Of a stretch of 64,000 nt of DNA, positions 23,901 through 38,900 are shown piece by piece. The notes under the pieces are model-generated. The model had not been told where the DNA came from, made no database searches, and saw nothing but the letters and a program-made list of their open reading frames with translations. The position numbers and the translations under genes were made by a program. Positions within the stretch are counted from its first letter, which is position 1; every line of letters starts with the position of its first letter. Location of the stretch: positions 50,262,363 through 50,326,362 of the forward strand of contig CM036756.1 in assembly GCA_020796225.1 (NCBI GenBank), read 5' to 3'. Source of the stretch: Arion vulgaris. Taxonomy: Eukaryota > Mollusca > Gastropoda > Stylommatophora > Arionidae.

Positions 23901-26900
23901 AGAAGGAAAGAGAGAGAGAAAAAGATGAAAGAATAGATTCCTGAAATTGTTTCAGCCAATTGTCTACCTTAATTCGCGACTAAAGAATGGTTTCAGGAAA
24001 ATGATAGTTACCTTTATAATCAATGTCACTCAAATTGTCATCATCCGCTTTTTCCATCATTAGCACTGCAATATCTTTGTGTAATTTACCCATAGCTAAT
24101 GATTCTGAAATGTTAGTAAATATCCCATACAGCCTTATTTCTGGCATTAAATATAATTTTGCACAGTTAATGTAAAATTCTAATATTCAAGAAAATACAA
24201 TAGGAGTATAATTTTTTTTTAAATATAATGCACACTCTTACTCTTCATTAACCCTGAAAATGGCATTTATTGTATGTCATAGTTTGCAGCAAAGTTGTAA
24301 TATCCAACCTATTTGGCCACACATCCATGGAATAGGAAAAGACATTAAAATGGGACAGCATCTCAAACCCTTAAAACATTTACTTAACCCTTTCGCGCTC
24401 TATTATTTTGACCTCTGGATGCATTTATTTTGTGATTCAAATTTAACATTCAATGTCAATTAGTTTAAACCTTTATGACTCTAGTACTGTTTCTCTAAAG
24501 TATGACATATTTTATATTAAATTGTTGCTAACTGAAGGTGGAATACGTTAATATAATAATATTTTACATCAGTTGATATACGTTTGAGAAAATTAGATTA
24601 TTTTAGCATGACTATTTTAAAAAAAAAAATTTTTTACTATCGGGTTTCTATTACATCTTAATATTCATAGATGTTTATGGAAGTAGCAGTTAAATGAAAA
24701 TAATCCATGTGTGAACATATTCTATAAGTTTCATCTATCTAGGTGCAGTAGTTTTATAATATTCCTTTTAGTGCGGACACGTCAATAAATGGAATGTGGA
24801 ACGCCCATTCTTTAGATGCAATTATTACAATAGACTTACAGCTATCGATACTGCATTTCATAAACAATCAAATGTCATTATTACTATCAATTGACAAATG
24901 GCGCTGAGCAAACGTATCGGTTAGCGTCAGCAATAAATTTTGATCACTTCATGTTGCTTCCGTGGCCTGGATTACTACTTTTCCTACATTTGGACGCAGG
25001 ATATATTGTGTTATTAACGGATATGTTTTGTGGTGTAGTTAAGCGACTTGGAAGTATGATGGTGACCGATCAGAATTGCGATCGCTACCGACACGCCGCT
25101 TTAGCTATGTGTTAAATACGGCGGTCGGGGTGAGTAGAACCCTTAAGCCTAGAAAGGCAATCTGCCTATGGTAGGAGGATTCCAGAAATGAAATCTCAAC
25201 CGTCGAAATCGAAAGATGCATGCCCAAGCGGCACGGGAATAAAAAACGCGCATCTACGCTCTACAACCGAAGCTATGCAACCAACACTACTCCGGTACGG
25301 TATCATATTTACAGGTCGAAACTAGGTAGGTTCAACACCAGGCCCCAATCCTCAAACACAACAGCAACCACATTCCTCACTCTCAGATCGACCAGAGAGA
25401 CGAGAGTAAACACACGGTCAAGATTTGAAAATAATGCAGTGGAACGCGAAGGCGTCAGAAACAAAAAATAGAGCTGCAAAACTTCCTGAAGGAGCATGAC
25501 ATCGATGTGTGCTGCATCCAAGAAACACATCTTACCAGCACACACAAATTCTCCATTAGAGGCTATGAAATCTTCCGGCAAGATAGGGAAGACCGACCCA
25601 AGGGAGTCATGACTGCCATCAAAAACAGGTTCTCAGCCTGGAAACACATCCTCCAATCAACCTGACACAGAGGCGATAACCATCTGCCTAAAAATCAATG
25701 ACAAGGAAATCACAATTTGCAACATATATTCACCACCAAACAAATTTATCCACCTAAACAACACACAACCAAACACAGAAAACTGGATAATAGTTGGAGA
25801 TTTCAACAGCCATTCTCCAAGCTGGGGTACTCTGACCTAAATGTAAAAGGAGAGGAAGTAGAAGACTTCATCATCAACAACAGTCTTTTCTCCTAAACAA
25901 ACCTGATGACCCACACTCCATACTACTCTCGACCTTGGACAACCACAACCCAGACCTAGCAATAGCAACTGAAGATGTTGAAAATTTGCAAAGTCGAGTG
26001 TTGCAATCAACTAGGGGGCAGTGACCATAAACCCATAATAATCTTCATGAAAGGACAGAGGAATACCCCAAAGGGAACACTCACCCCAGCTGGAACTATA
26101 AGAAAGCAAATTGGAATATCTTCTCCTCACACCTAGAAGAAGCCATTAAGAACATGAAAATAAAGAAAATAGTCCTAAACTGCTAACTCCAAACATTCAA
26201 CAACTGGGTTCTAGATGCAGCAAAAATAAGTATACCAAGAGGAAGAAGGAAGACTACCGACCTATTGGTCCCCTAAACTGGAAGAGCTTCATGCTGAACT
26301 CAGCATCCAAATAGAAAACATGCAAGCAGACCCCACAGATGAAAATTTTCCCCTACAAAACAAGACAAAGGCAATATTGCAAAGAAAAGCATGAGAGACA
26401 GTTGGCATGAAAAAACTGCCTCCTTAAATCTAGAGAAAGACACTAAAAACTATGGAACCTCACAAAAACCCTAAATGGTGACAGGACAGAAAGGACCAAA
26501 ACTGTGCTACACACAGACACAGGATTTGTCACCGGCAGAGCAACAGCAGACCTATTAGCTAGAACCTATCAATCGGAAAGTCAAGTCCAAATTCAACAGG
26601 CAAGAAAAAGAGTTAAAACCAGTCAAAGCAAAACTATTGAATAGTCTTAACTCTACAATCCCAACAGACAGCATGACAGCTATGTTTACCCTGCAGGAGC
26701 TAGAAGACCAAATAAAAAAGCTAAAGGAGAAAAAGGCACCTGGAGCGGATGGAATTACAATGAATTCCTTAAACACCTTGGTCCTCTTGGCAAAAGGTTT
26801 CTCCTCAGCATTTTCAACCAGAGCTTGAAAACAGGTCAAGTTCCATCAACCTGGAAAGGGAGGCAAAATCTACCCCATCTTGAAACCAGGCAAGGACAAA

Positions 26901-29900
26901 ATGACCCAAAGAGCTATAGACCCATCAGCCTTCTCAACTGTGCAGGGAAATTGATGGAGAGGCTAGTAAACAGGAGACTGACATGGTACCTAGAAACCAA
27001 TACATTGCTCATCCTCTCCCACACCAGATACAGACAAAACAGAAGCACAGAGGAACAACTGGCTTACATCACCCAGGACATTGACAACCAGGACATTGAC
27101 ATCAGGACATTCCTGGAAGAAAGAAATAACAGCCATATTCTTTGACAATTCCGGGCATTTGATACGGTATGGCACGATGGCCTAATGCTGAAAGTCCTAC
27201 AAACAGGAGTCTCCCACAACATGTTCTCCTGGATCAGAAATCTCCTCTCCCAACGTACAGCCAGAGTAAAAATAGACAACCCCCTCAGCAAGATGCAAAA
27301 AATGAAGGAAGGAGTTCCACAGGGCAGTGTGATAGCTCAGCTATTCCTAATATACATAAATGACATCACCAAATGCTGCCCCCAGAAGGTCTCAAACATC
27401 CTACATGCAGATGACTTCGCAATCTGGACAGCTGCAGAACATACTCAAAAAACATCCTATCTACTACAAAAAACTGGAAAAAGTGGAGAACTGGACAAAA
27501 GCTGAGGCCTAAAAATTAACCACACAAAAACCACAGCAACTGTTTTTTTTCCCTCTCCCCACACAAGGAAAAAGTATTCATCAATTTTGAAAACGAAACA
27601 ATACCCCAAACAGATACACCCACCTTCCTTGGAATCACCTTAGACAGCAGACTTACCTGGAAGCCAAACATAGACAAAATTCAAAGAAAAGCCATACAAA
27701 GACTTGCTGTGATGAAGAAACTAGCTGGCATGTCCTGGGACGCAAATTCAAAAATATTAAAGCAGGTCTAGCAGGAGCAGTCAGACCCATCATGGAATAT
27801 GGCTCCAGCTCTTGGACAACAGCAGCCAAAACAAACACACAGAAACTAGACAAGGTACAAAACATGGGCCTAAGAATAACTATGAGAGCAATGAAAAGCA
27901 GTCCTATCATAGAAATGGAAAAAACTGCAGACATAGAGCCTCTAGAACTCCATGAAAATTTAAAACACTCACCCAGTTTGAAGAACTAAAGCGGCTAAAA
28001 GAACACCCTCTACACACAAAATTCCAAGAAAAAACAAAAAACAGACTTGCAAGGAAAAGTCCCAACCATCTGGCCAGAGAATTTCATATACAACATTCAG
28101 ACATCCTAGAAACTGACCCAGAGATGTAGGAACCCTAATACCAGAGTCATGGACATACTACCAAAACATGGCCCAAATACACCTAAGTCTCAGGAATAAT
28201 CTCAAAAAAATACAAACAGAGACAGAGCAAAGAGCCATTTCACTCCAAATGCTATGAGAGCAATATCCCACCAGCACATGGACACATGTTCACAGATGGC
28301 TCAGCTACAGATGCTACCAGAAAGGAAGGCAGCGGAATCTACATCACTCACCCTCAATGAAACACACTCTCTGGCAGCAGGAGAAACATGCACGAACTTT
28401 AGAGCAGAGGCAACAGCCCTTCTTGCAGCCATACAGATTCTCAACGACCAGCAAGTGTCAGCAAAAAATATTGCAGTCTTTAGCGATTCAAGATTCGTTC
28501 TCCAGGCTATCTCCTGTCCCAGACAAGACAAGTTCATTCAAGACATACGGCAAAATATCAGCTCGTTGTCAAAAAAATTCAAACTGGTCTCACAGTGGAT
28601 ACCAGCTCACTGTGGCATACCAGGAAACGAAAAGGCTGACAAACTCGCAAGGGCTGGGGGAGCCTAACACAACACCACCCAACACAAAGTTTTACAGAAG
28701 CAAAGACTCTCCTGAAACAATCCAGGAAAATGATCTGGAGAAAAACAAATGGAGGATACAACCCAGAGCACGACAGCATAAATACACTAAACAGAAAAGC
28801 AAAGACCACAGTCTTTTAGACTTAGAACGCACACTGCAGTCTCAGAGCACACCTCACAGAATGGTCTCAGGGACTCAGCAGCCTGCACCTGTGGAGCACC
28901 TAAGCAGTGCCCAGAGCACATCCTGCAAGACTGCCTAGTCTGAGTAGTGAGAGATTGGAGATCTGGCCAACAGAAACAACACTACAAGACAAACTATGGG
29001 GAACCAGTGAAGACCTCAAGCGCACCACCCTGTTTATGACACATACCGGAGTAGTCGCATTACAAAAGTTGATCGCAGAAGAAGAAGACTATCAATTAAA
29101 TCTTCTTCATTACTATCACAAGTTATAATTTGATCTAACAGTACTCAAGATTGCACTGTAAACATCGTCGGAATCATTAACGTTTAAAAAAAATGTCTCG
29201 ACTTGAACACAATAATACACTGCTTTCCCTCTTTCAAATCTTTGTTAAATGGTTATTGGTTATTGGTTACTAAACTGACGTCATTGCACTCCAGACAGAT
29301 CCATAGGTGCTCAGTCTCCCCCAACAGATATTGAATGGAGATAGTAATGTACTTACATATATGTACTTTCCGTTTCTGAAGACATTTTTAACTTCAGTAA
29401 AGGGGTTGTGAAGATACATTCGTTTCCGTGAACAGACATCCAAAAGCCGATATATCGGTTTTGCAACATCATGAACATTACTCTGAACTGATATATCGGC
29501 TCTGCAGTCCCGTTGGGTTAAGGCCAGGATTAATAGCTCATGATCACTTCCAGTTTGCACTAAGTAGAGTTTTGGCTGTTGTTATGTTTGTTTTCCATCG
29601 TTGAAGTATTATTATAAAGTCTATTTGATTTTTGGTATTCCGTCTGGTGACATCAAGGCAAATAATCTTCTAAGGTGTTGCTGGAGCATTGTATTTGCTA
29701 TCACCAGATAATTTTAGACTGTTTTATCAATTTGCTCCCTGTCTCATTTCTATTCCCTATTCTGTGTTTTCCTACTAATTGCTTTTCCTCTCTTATTTTA
29801 TCTTTGCTAATTTTCGCATTGAAGTCTCCCATTATTACTAAGATGTCCCTTTTGCTGACTTTTTTTTACTGTATCCTAAAGAACTTTGTAAAATTAATCT

Positions 29901-32900
29901 ATTTCTTCTTTTTCTACATTTGTTGTTTTCTACAAATATTTGTACAAAAACACTGCAAAGCAACAACATACAGCAAGACCCTATATTGATTGAGGGGAGT
30001 GGTATAGAAGATGTTGGTGAATTTGTCTACTTTGGAAGCAAGATCAGCAAATCAGGAGGTACAGATGAGGAAATTAATGTCACAATTAGGAAAGCCCAAC
30101 AAGCCTTTGCTATCCTGCACACAGTGTGCACACAGTGTGCACACAGTTTGCATCCACTGCCATCTCCATAAAAACAAAGCTCAAGATATTCAGCTCAAAT
30201 GTGAAATCTGTGTTGCTGTATGGCTCGGAAATGAGGCGAGTCACCAAGTTTAATACAAATAATATTCAGACCGTTGTCAACATATGTCTTTGGCGGATTC
30301 TCAGACTGAGATGGTATGATATAGTTGCAAACACAGACCTGTGGATAAGAACTAGACAGGAACCCATGATGACCCAGGTTTAGAGGAGAACATGGCGATG
30401 GGTTGGGCATATCCTACGGAAGACACAGTCGAGTGTCACTAGACAAGCACGAGTGGAACCAGCAAGGAAAAAGAAAAGAGGATCTCTAAACAGACCTGGA
30501 GGCGAAGTCTTCTTGAGGAACTGAAGAGTGCTCGACTATCCCAGGAGACCATAAAGAAAACAGCCAGAGGCTAAGAAGAGTGGCGAACAACCGTTGAGGC
30601 CCTATGCTCCACGAGGAGCGGAGGGAAATAAGTCAAGTAAGATATTTGTACAAGTGTGATGCTTCCTGATTTTTCCTTGAGTCTTACACTAATAATTTTG
30701 TATGGAATTGTATCCTAAGAGTGTATGAGATGATTGTTCTTGAAGATATATGGATACTCCATTCCCTCCTTGTTTTTTCTCATTCAGAGTATATGAACAT
30801 ACCATGTCTTAAAATGACCGCGTCCACTTCACCTATGCTCAGCGATTCCCAATATGTTGATATTCAGTCTTACTTTTTCATTCTAAACTATATGTTTCGC
30901 CTCATTCATTGTTCTTACATTCCACATTCCTATTTTCTTCTTCATCTTTTTCTTCACCTATCAACTCCCAACAGAGCACAGGTCTTCAACAAACTTCTTC
31001 CAGCTGTTTCTCTCTCCTGCAGTGGCATAGCCTGATAATGCGAGATATGTGTGCTGCTACTTAAAATGAATATATGCCCATCCTATTTAACCCCTTTTCA
31101 CTTTTAATTGAAAAGCCTGCCCGTATAGAGCGGGTCCGAAGGAAGCAAAGAATAGTACCACTGCAACCTACAATGCATGTTATAAGAGGCGACTGATGTA
31201 GGCCCTAGGGATACTAACTTAGTAAATAAAAAGCAGTGCAGAAATCGGATGTGCTGGCCTACTTGTGGCCGCATAACTGGCACAATGTACAATCGTTCTT
31301 GGGCTCAGATCACATATACAAATCACACAGAGTGGTTGACAAGTGGTGAATGCTTAAATATATAAAGCACTTGAAATAAAAATGTCCAATACCTTTTGAA
31401 TGTGGTGCCACTGTAATCTTACTAGCTGGAGCATTTACAAACAAATCAAAAAGGTCTGTCCTAATATTGGAGAAAGAAAAATTAAATTAGAACAAATAAA
31501 GAAATATTTTACCCCCCAAAAAATGCAATCAATCTACAGTTAACTGCTATTATCTCAGGTCAATCAATCAATTATGTGCTGTCTTCATGTCAAAGGTTGA
31601 CTGTAATAGTTCACCGACAAGTTCTGTCTTTTGCCCTGACGGTACACTCTGCCAGACTTTTGCCTATCTATTTTCTGATGTTCTCCTCCCAATAGTATCT
31701 CTTATCTTCCCTTGATCTTCTGCCTTCTACCTTCTCTTCCAGATGGCTTTCAACAGGATGTCATGTTTTAATGTGACCAAAATATACCAAGTTGTATTAC
31801 TTCTATTAAGAAAGGATTAAGCATGAATATTTAAAAAAACAGAGGTTTCAAGAAAAAGGAAACACCAATATGTAATATCAACATAAATAACACAGCACTG
31901 AAACAAGTCCATCGATTCAAGTATCTGGGAACACTCCTGACATCAGATGGCAGGTGTAAAACAGAGATTAGAAGTAGAGTAGCTCAAGCAAAAGCATCTT
32001 TTATGAAAATAAAAAACACACTATGCGTGAATTCACTACCAATAACACTGCGAAAACGAATACTTTAGTGCTATATTGATCCAATACTTCTGTATGACAG
32101 CGAATCATGGACAATGAATAAACAATCAATATGATCATTGGAAGCCACGGAGATGTGGTTTTACAGAAGAATGCTGAAAATTCCATGGAAAGCAAAGAAA
32201 AAATATGAGGTTTTAAATCAGGCCTGCACACAAAGAAACCTTATCAAAAGAATAAGAATCTGACAATCAAGGTTCTTCGGGCATAAAATGCGAAGAGAAG
32301 GTTTAGAACATTTGATAACAACAGGTAAAATTCAGGAAGGAGATAGCGCGGAAGACAGAGGAGAAGATGCTGGATGGCCTGACATCATGGTTCAACACAA
32401 GATCGACATCAGAACTGATTACATGCACCAAGCAGAGAGTTGTGGAGAGACAAGATCACCTACTCCGGCAGGCATGGCACTTGAGATGATATTATTTCTA
32501 TCTTCCTGAGCAGTTCTCTTTACATGCCTAGTTGATCAGGCAATCATATCAACATGAAGGCTGATCTCGCAGTTAAGCAGCTGATAGAAGATAATTGCAA
32601 GGGATGATGATGTTGTTGTAAATACCGATGGAGTCGGTTCACGGGGTGAGAAATCCGGCTGGGGTTTCTTGACTAATCGCATGGTAGGGTTGTTGCAGAG
32701 CGAAGTGGGGCATACAGGACAACTACTTCTAGTATGAGGATGGAGGTTGAGGCCGTTACTGCTGCCCTCCATTGGATTTCTGGGACTTCATTTACTGGGG
32801 CAGTTGTTGTATCTGACTCTCAGTCGATGCTTCACAAGATCCAGAAGGGCAGGTTTCGGTATGAGTGGATGTCGTCTATAGAAGTTTCTAACCTCCAGCG

Positions 32901-35900
32901 GCTAAGTGGATATACTGTCCTGGGCATGCGGGTGTTCTGTAATGAGAGAGCGGACAGGCTTGCATCAACGCACAATTGCATCGATTGTTGGGGAGTTGAA
33001 GATGGATAAGGGGATATTCTTGGTCTCTTGAGACTCTCTGATGGATGAGGACACTAAAATCGATGTTGAATCGATCAAGCGATTTAAGCAGTTTGGAGTT
33101 ACCCGTTGTTCAAGTCGAACTGGATGCCTGAGAGGCAGAGTGAGAGGTGTGTTTAATCAGCGAGCCACAGGAACCATCAGTATGCATACTCTTCGATATC
33201 TGTTGGGAGACTGAGCACCTATGGGTCTGCCCGGAGTGCAATGCGTCAGTTTAGTAACCAATAACCAATTTTCCTTTAGCCACATTTGTTATTGAAGATG
33301 GTTTCACATGCAAGTCCTGTAATCTTATCTATGCCATTATCTGTAAGCGGTGTAACAAGGTTTATATCGGCGAGACAGGCAAGAGGCTCAGTGACCGATT
33401 CGCTCAACACTTACGCGACATACGCCAATGCTCTGTGACCCCTGTAGCCACCCATTTCAATGATACTGGCCATTTAGGAGCTCACGTGTCCAGGTCACAG
33501 TCATCCGATCATGTTCCTCGGATGATTGCAGTCTATTTGCTCTGGAGAATCAGTAGATTTCGTTGTATGGTACCTTGTGACCACGTGGGCTCAACGTATT
33601 ACATTCCTATGCTGCTTAGTACTTTCTCGTCTCATGCCTTGTAATCTATATGTGCATATGTTGCATGTATTCAAGTTATATATTTACTTGATTTTTTATT
33701 GTTTCTCTTCTTTTCTATTTCTAATTTTTATGTGTGTTTTTGTGTTACATTTATTTCGTTATTCGTTATTATTCCCAGATTTACATTAGAAACATTTGTA
33801 TGTAGTCGTCCATATGTTTTTTGAATTCGTCACTCCTGTTGTTCGTTTGCTTGATAAAGGCCTTGTTGGTCGAACGTTGCTGTATTTTGTCATTGTTTTT
33901 GTAATTTGTAAAACTACAGTACTTTGTGATTACATGTTTTGCCAGAAAAGAAAGAAAGATTCTCCCCAACCCCATGGGAACAATATCATAGTTCTACCAT
34001 TAGAACTACCATCAGTAAAACCTGCCCCACGGGAGAGCTAATTACTCTCCCAAAGAAAACAGTAGCATGTGACATTAAAGAACTATATCCCCGTGAAGTA
34101 TGGATCCAAATATATAGATGAATCTGTAACTAGAGCAGTGAGGAATGAGGAGCAGGAGTTCATGTAAGATACCAAGACCAAAAAATGAATCCACCTGTAC
34201 ACCCACTGGAAAATTCTGCTCGATTGAAGTACAGGCTCTAAACCTTGCAGCTAAAACACTAAAAAACATAAGTGCATTTCAGCAGATTGTATTCCTCATC
34301 GATGCACTGTCAGTATTGCAAGCCTTAAATTAGTGGAAAAGTGCCAGAACTAAATAAAACACTAAGTGAGCTGAATACCATAATAAGGATGGTGTTGCAG
34401 TGGGTACTATCATACTGTGGCATACCAGGAAAGGAGAGATCAGACAAATTAGTTAAGAATGGAGCAACACAGGAACAAAATAATCAAATCAGCTTTCCAG
34501 GGAAAAAAAACACTCATCAAGCCTTTAGAAAAAAAGACCAGTAAAGAGATAGAGCAAGGCAGGTGATATTGATTAGACTCAGAATTGGACACAAAAGACT
34601 GAACAGACACCTACACAGACTGAGACTATTTCCATCACCTGCATGTGCAGTCGAACACATCCTGCAAGATTGTCACTTGATGAATCAACCACAGAAAGAA
34701 CACCGGCCAACAAACAAACATCCACACAAAGCTGTTTGGAAGCCTTGATGAACTAACGAACACAACAAACATCCAGAGAACCAGACTCTGTGTAGACATT
34801 GAACATCAGCAAATGAGAAGAAAGCGTTCTTCTTTACCCTTGGTATCCATTTTATTGTTTAAACATTTTTTCAGTATCTATGAAAACAGAACACATTTCT
34901 GTCTCCCTACTCTATTTCAATAAGGGTTGTGAATCCCACTTGCTGACCAGATTGAGAGAGATGGGTGTTGATTAGTGTAGCCGAAAAGACGTCATACCAA
35001 ATATGCAAAGAGATTGAGTAATCAACATTGAACTGGCATGTTGGGCTGCTGTACGCTGCTGGATTTGTTGTAGAGGAGATCGGAGCATCTATGGACGTGT
35101 CTGGATTGCTATGATGATAGTCCTTATATAACTGATAAAAACTAAACAAGTGACGAGCAGTATTTGCCTATTTTTATTATCGCCTTTTATTTCCAATAAG
35201 TCTGATAAGTCTGATGTTTTCCCATCAAGACTTTCTATTAGAGACACTCAATTAGTTTCCCATACTGAATTTTTTTAATGCCCTCCTGTAATTTACAAAA
35301 CATTAATATATGTGTGCAAAAAGAATGCATTTAGAAATAGATGTCTGCAAAAAAATAATAAACATAAAATGGGGCGAATTCTGTAGAGGTGATGAAACAA
35401 GAGAAATGTCAACTCAGTGACAACTGCTATGAGAAAGAGAAGAGAACTGCTATGAGAATGAGAAAGAGAAAGTAAGATAGCTGGAGCATGTGAGTATGTA
35501 AAAATAAGTGCTCAGCACCAGTGGAGGAAATCGGTTAAAGCGGAGCAAGTCGTGGGTTGGCTGTGCTGCAGACACTGTTCAGCTGGTATGCGGGCTCACA
35601 AATATTAATTATGGGGAAGAATGGATACCGATGCCTTCAATATATGGGAACACTTTTTCCACCATCATTAAATTTGACAAAAGTTGCAAAGACAGGAATC
35701 CAGTGGCGTTGGATGCAGACGTCAAGGCTATCATTGATGAAAGCTTCGCCCGAGTGGTTACTGGGGCCCAAATTTGGGGTGTAAGAATAGAACCACTGTT
35801 ACCTGCCACACATGTCGTAAGAGCGACTAAGGAGGTTTGGCTGAAATCGGATGCACATGTCCTAAACATGTAAAGGTCTATGCGTTTAGGGACCTACCAA

Positions 35901-38900
35901 ACCAATGTGCAACAAATACACGTTCTTGGCAAAGATCAAGCATATCACAAAGAGTGATTTAAATTGGTCGAAAAACGACGCAAAGAAGAAGAAGAAGAAG
36001 GAGATTGATGAAAACTGCAATGAAGGTGATGTTGTGATTAACATGGATGGATCGGAGTTCGCCACGAAAAGTCCACATGGGCCTTCTCTGCAAGCTCATG
36101 TGGCAGGATGCTCCACGAGACCAGCTGTGCATTTCATATGACAGCAAGCAGCATGACAATGGAGGTACTGGCGGTGACTAATGCACTATGCTGGCTGGAG
36201 TCACAAAACTACACCCATGTGTACATTCTGAGTGATTCATTGAGAATGATCCGCAAGGTGGAGGCTGGTTCGGTGCGCAGGCAATGGACTGAATCACCAC
36301 AAGTGTCAGCAATTTGCAGAATCACACTTATCTTCATTCCGGGGCGTATGGGTGTTGTTGGCAATGAGAGAGCAGACAGTCTGGTTGGCTCTGCCACCGT
36401 ATCATACGGCCAGCCAACGAATAGAGCTGATATTTTGAAAGCCCTCATAGAGTGTAGCCGCAAAGAAGATTTTCATTTAAACCAATCCCCGTCTACTAGA
36501 TTTCAGGAGCTGGGTTTGAAGATTGGAGTAGCAAGAAAAGAGCAGCATAACAGGTATATGAGTAGGCTCATCAATCAAAATCGAACTGGTACGGTCAGTT
36601 GCTGGATGCTGTTGGAGATATTGTGAAGGAGATCGGAGCACATATGGACATGTCTGGAGTGCAATGAAGATATCCCAAACTGAAAGAAAGAAGATGGAGA
36701 TATGTTGGCATACTCTGAGAAGAAATGATCAAATAATCATAAAGCGGCTTAGAGGCAAACGGTTAACTAAAGAACAAACAAATGGGGAAACCCTGAAATG
36801 AACTTTACTGAGAGAGCTGAGAAATATCAGACTAAATTTCATAAAACAGATCAAGTTTCCCAGGATAGAGTGATATGGAGAAATTACTTACAGGCTATAT
36901 GTAACAAATAATGGTATGCGAGGAATACAATACATATACACTTTTCTGTTAACGCTCTAGACAAAAAATTGGTTCCACGTTCTTTCAAAACCAAATTGTT
37001 CTTGGCTAACTTCATTTTCACCTTTTATTCTTGCCTATATGATCTTTATGGGCATTTTTGACATGGGACATAAGGCTAATTGTTATACAGTCTGTGCATT
37101 ATATTGCCCTAGACTTATTTAGGTATGGCTACAAAGAATGATGTTTTCAAACATCTTCAATGTTTAATTCTTGCATTATGAATTTGTTTGTTTTTCCCTG
37201 TGTCCATGGTATTTTAAGGATTCTTCAACACCATTTGTATTAAAAGATGCTAATGTGCTTCTCAGCTGATCTGCATGTGTAAAAATGAGACAAAAGTGCA
37301 ATGATGATAGTTCAATCAATCAATCAGCAGATTTAGTGTGTCCAGATCTCAGAGGCAGAGGTTGTGATATATAAGCTTCACACCCTTACAAATGTATCTG
37401 TTCTAGAATGTATTAGTTCTAGCTGTCCAGCCTCACAGTTTCTTCAGTTGCTTTAATTTCATAAGAGCTTTAGATGTTCTCTTTTCAATCTTCTTCATTT
37501 TAGTAATGACCCAAGATATATTTTTAGTATTGATAGTTGAAAACTAAAATTGTTAACATTTAAATATCTCACCGCAAAACATACTGTGCAGAATTATATT
37601 TTTAAAGCATAGGTTGCATAAGATTTTCAGTGCTCTATGACTACAAATTAAAAATTCAGAGAACAAAATAGGTCATTCCTTTTTCATTTACCACATTTTC
37701 ATTTTGTACCACCAGAAACCTCAATAGAGAATAGAGACAAGGTGTCAAAAAGCAAATGCAGTAACCTACCAGCTGGCACCATTACTACAACACCCAAAGA
37801 TTAAAATGGAAGTGAAAAGACAGATGATAAAAAGTATTTTCCTACCAACACTTTGTTACCAGTGCCAAACTTGGTCTCTTACAGCAACACATCACAGAAA
37901 GCTCACCACGTGTGAAATTAAATACTTGAGGAAGGCAGTGGGGTCACCAGGAAAGACAGACTATGAAATGAGGACATCAGAAGCAATGTGGGCATAACTT
38001 CATGCACCGAATACATCGAAAGACAACAAATGCAGTGGTTTGGACATTTAATGAGAATGAAATACAACCAACCACCAATAACAGCATACAATAAAAAGAG
38101 ATCGAGTACTAGAGCTAAGGAAAGACCAAGAAAAAGATGGATAGACATTATCAAGACCACACTACATAAGCATGGATACAACACAACAAGGGCGACTCAT
38201 CTGGCCCTAGAACGCAAATTAAAGCTTCCATCCCTACACTTAACAACAAGAGTAGACAGCCAACTACATCTTCCACCTGGGAATAGACAATAGATAGACC
38301 ACCAGAAACAAAGGAATAATGTTTATATATATATATATATATATATATAACAGAATATATATGCTGATATATGCTGATGAAAAATATCAGCACACCTTGT
38401 GACAAGAGAATTGTCCAGTAATTTTCGGAGACAGACACACAGGACAGGTCTATTCTATCGCCATCGCGCCGCTTGTGGAAATGTGAACTTACACACAACA
38501 GGGCGACCGGAACAATAGTTGTAGCGTGACTACAACACACATCAACGAAGCGAAGTTTAACTGAAATTATATACACAACGTTCATCCAATTTACTCAGTA
38601 GTTTCTGAATACACACTACTGAAGTATATAAGCAACTATTATCTGCTTTGAACTAGTTAAACGGCTGCAAGATCCTATCAATAGAGATGTGTAAACGTCA
38701 CTAAGGCCTATGGTCATACTGTGTTATTTACCCGGTATGTACTATTTGTAATTGCTACACACACTGCCTTGTGGAGAGGGGCTCGGGAGAGCCAAAGGCT
38801 AGGGAGTAAACCTGATCAAAAATCCCCACTGCCTTGTGGGTCAGCACGGTAATGCAGAGGGCTAGAGGAGTAAACCTTGACCAAAAATCCGGAGGGAGGG

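Noticed and set aside
27000..27150. Imperfect short repeats (ACATTGACAACCAGGACATTG) as a regulatory array
   Set aside because: They lie inside the RT frame of the LINE and are explained by a small local duplication in coding sequence.
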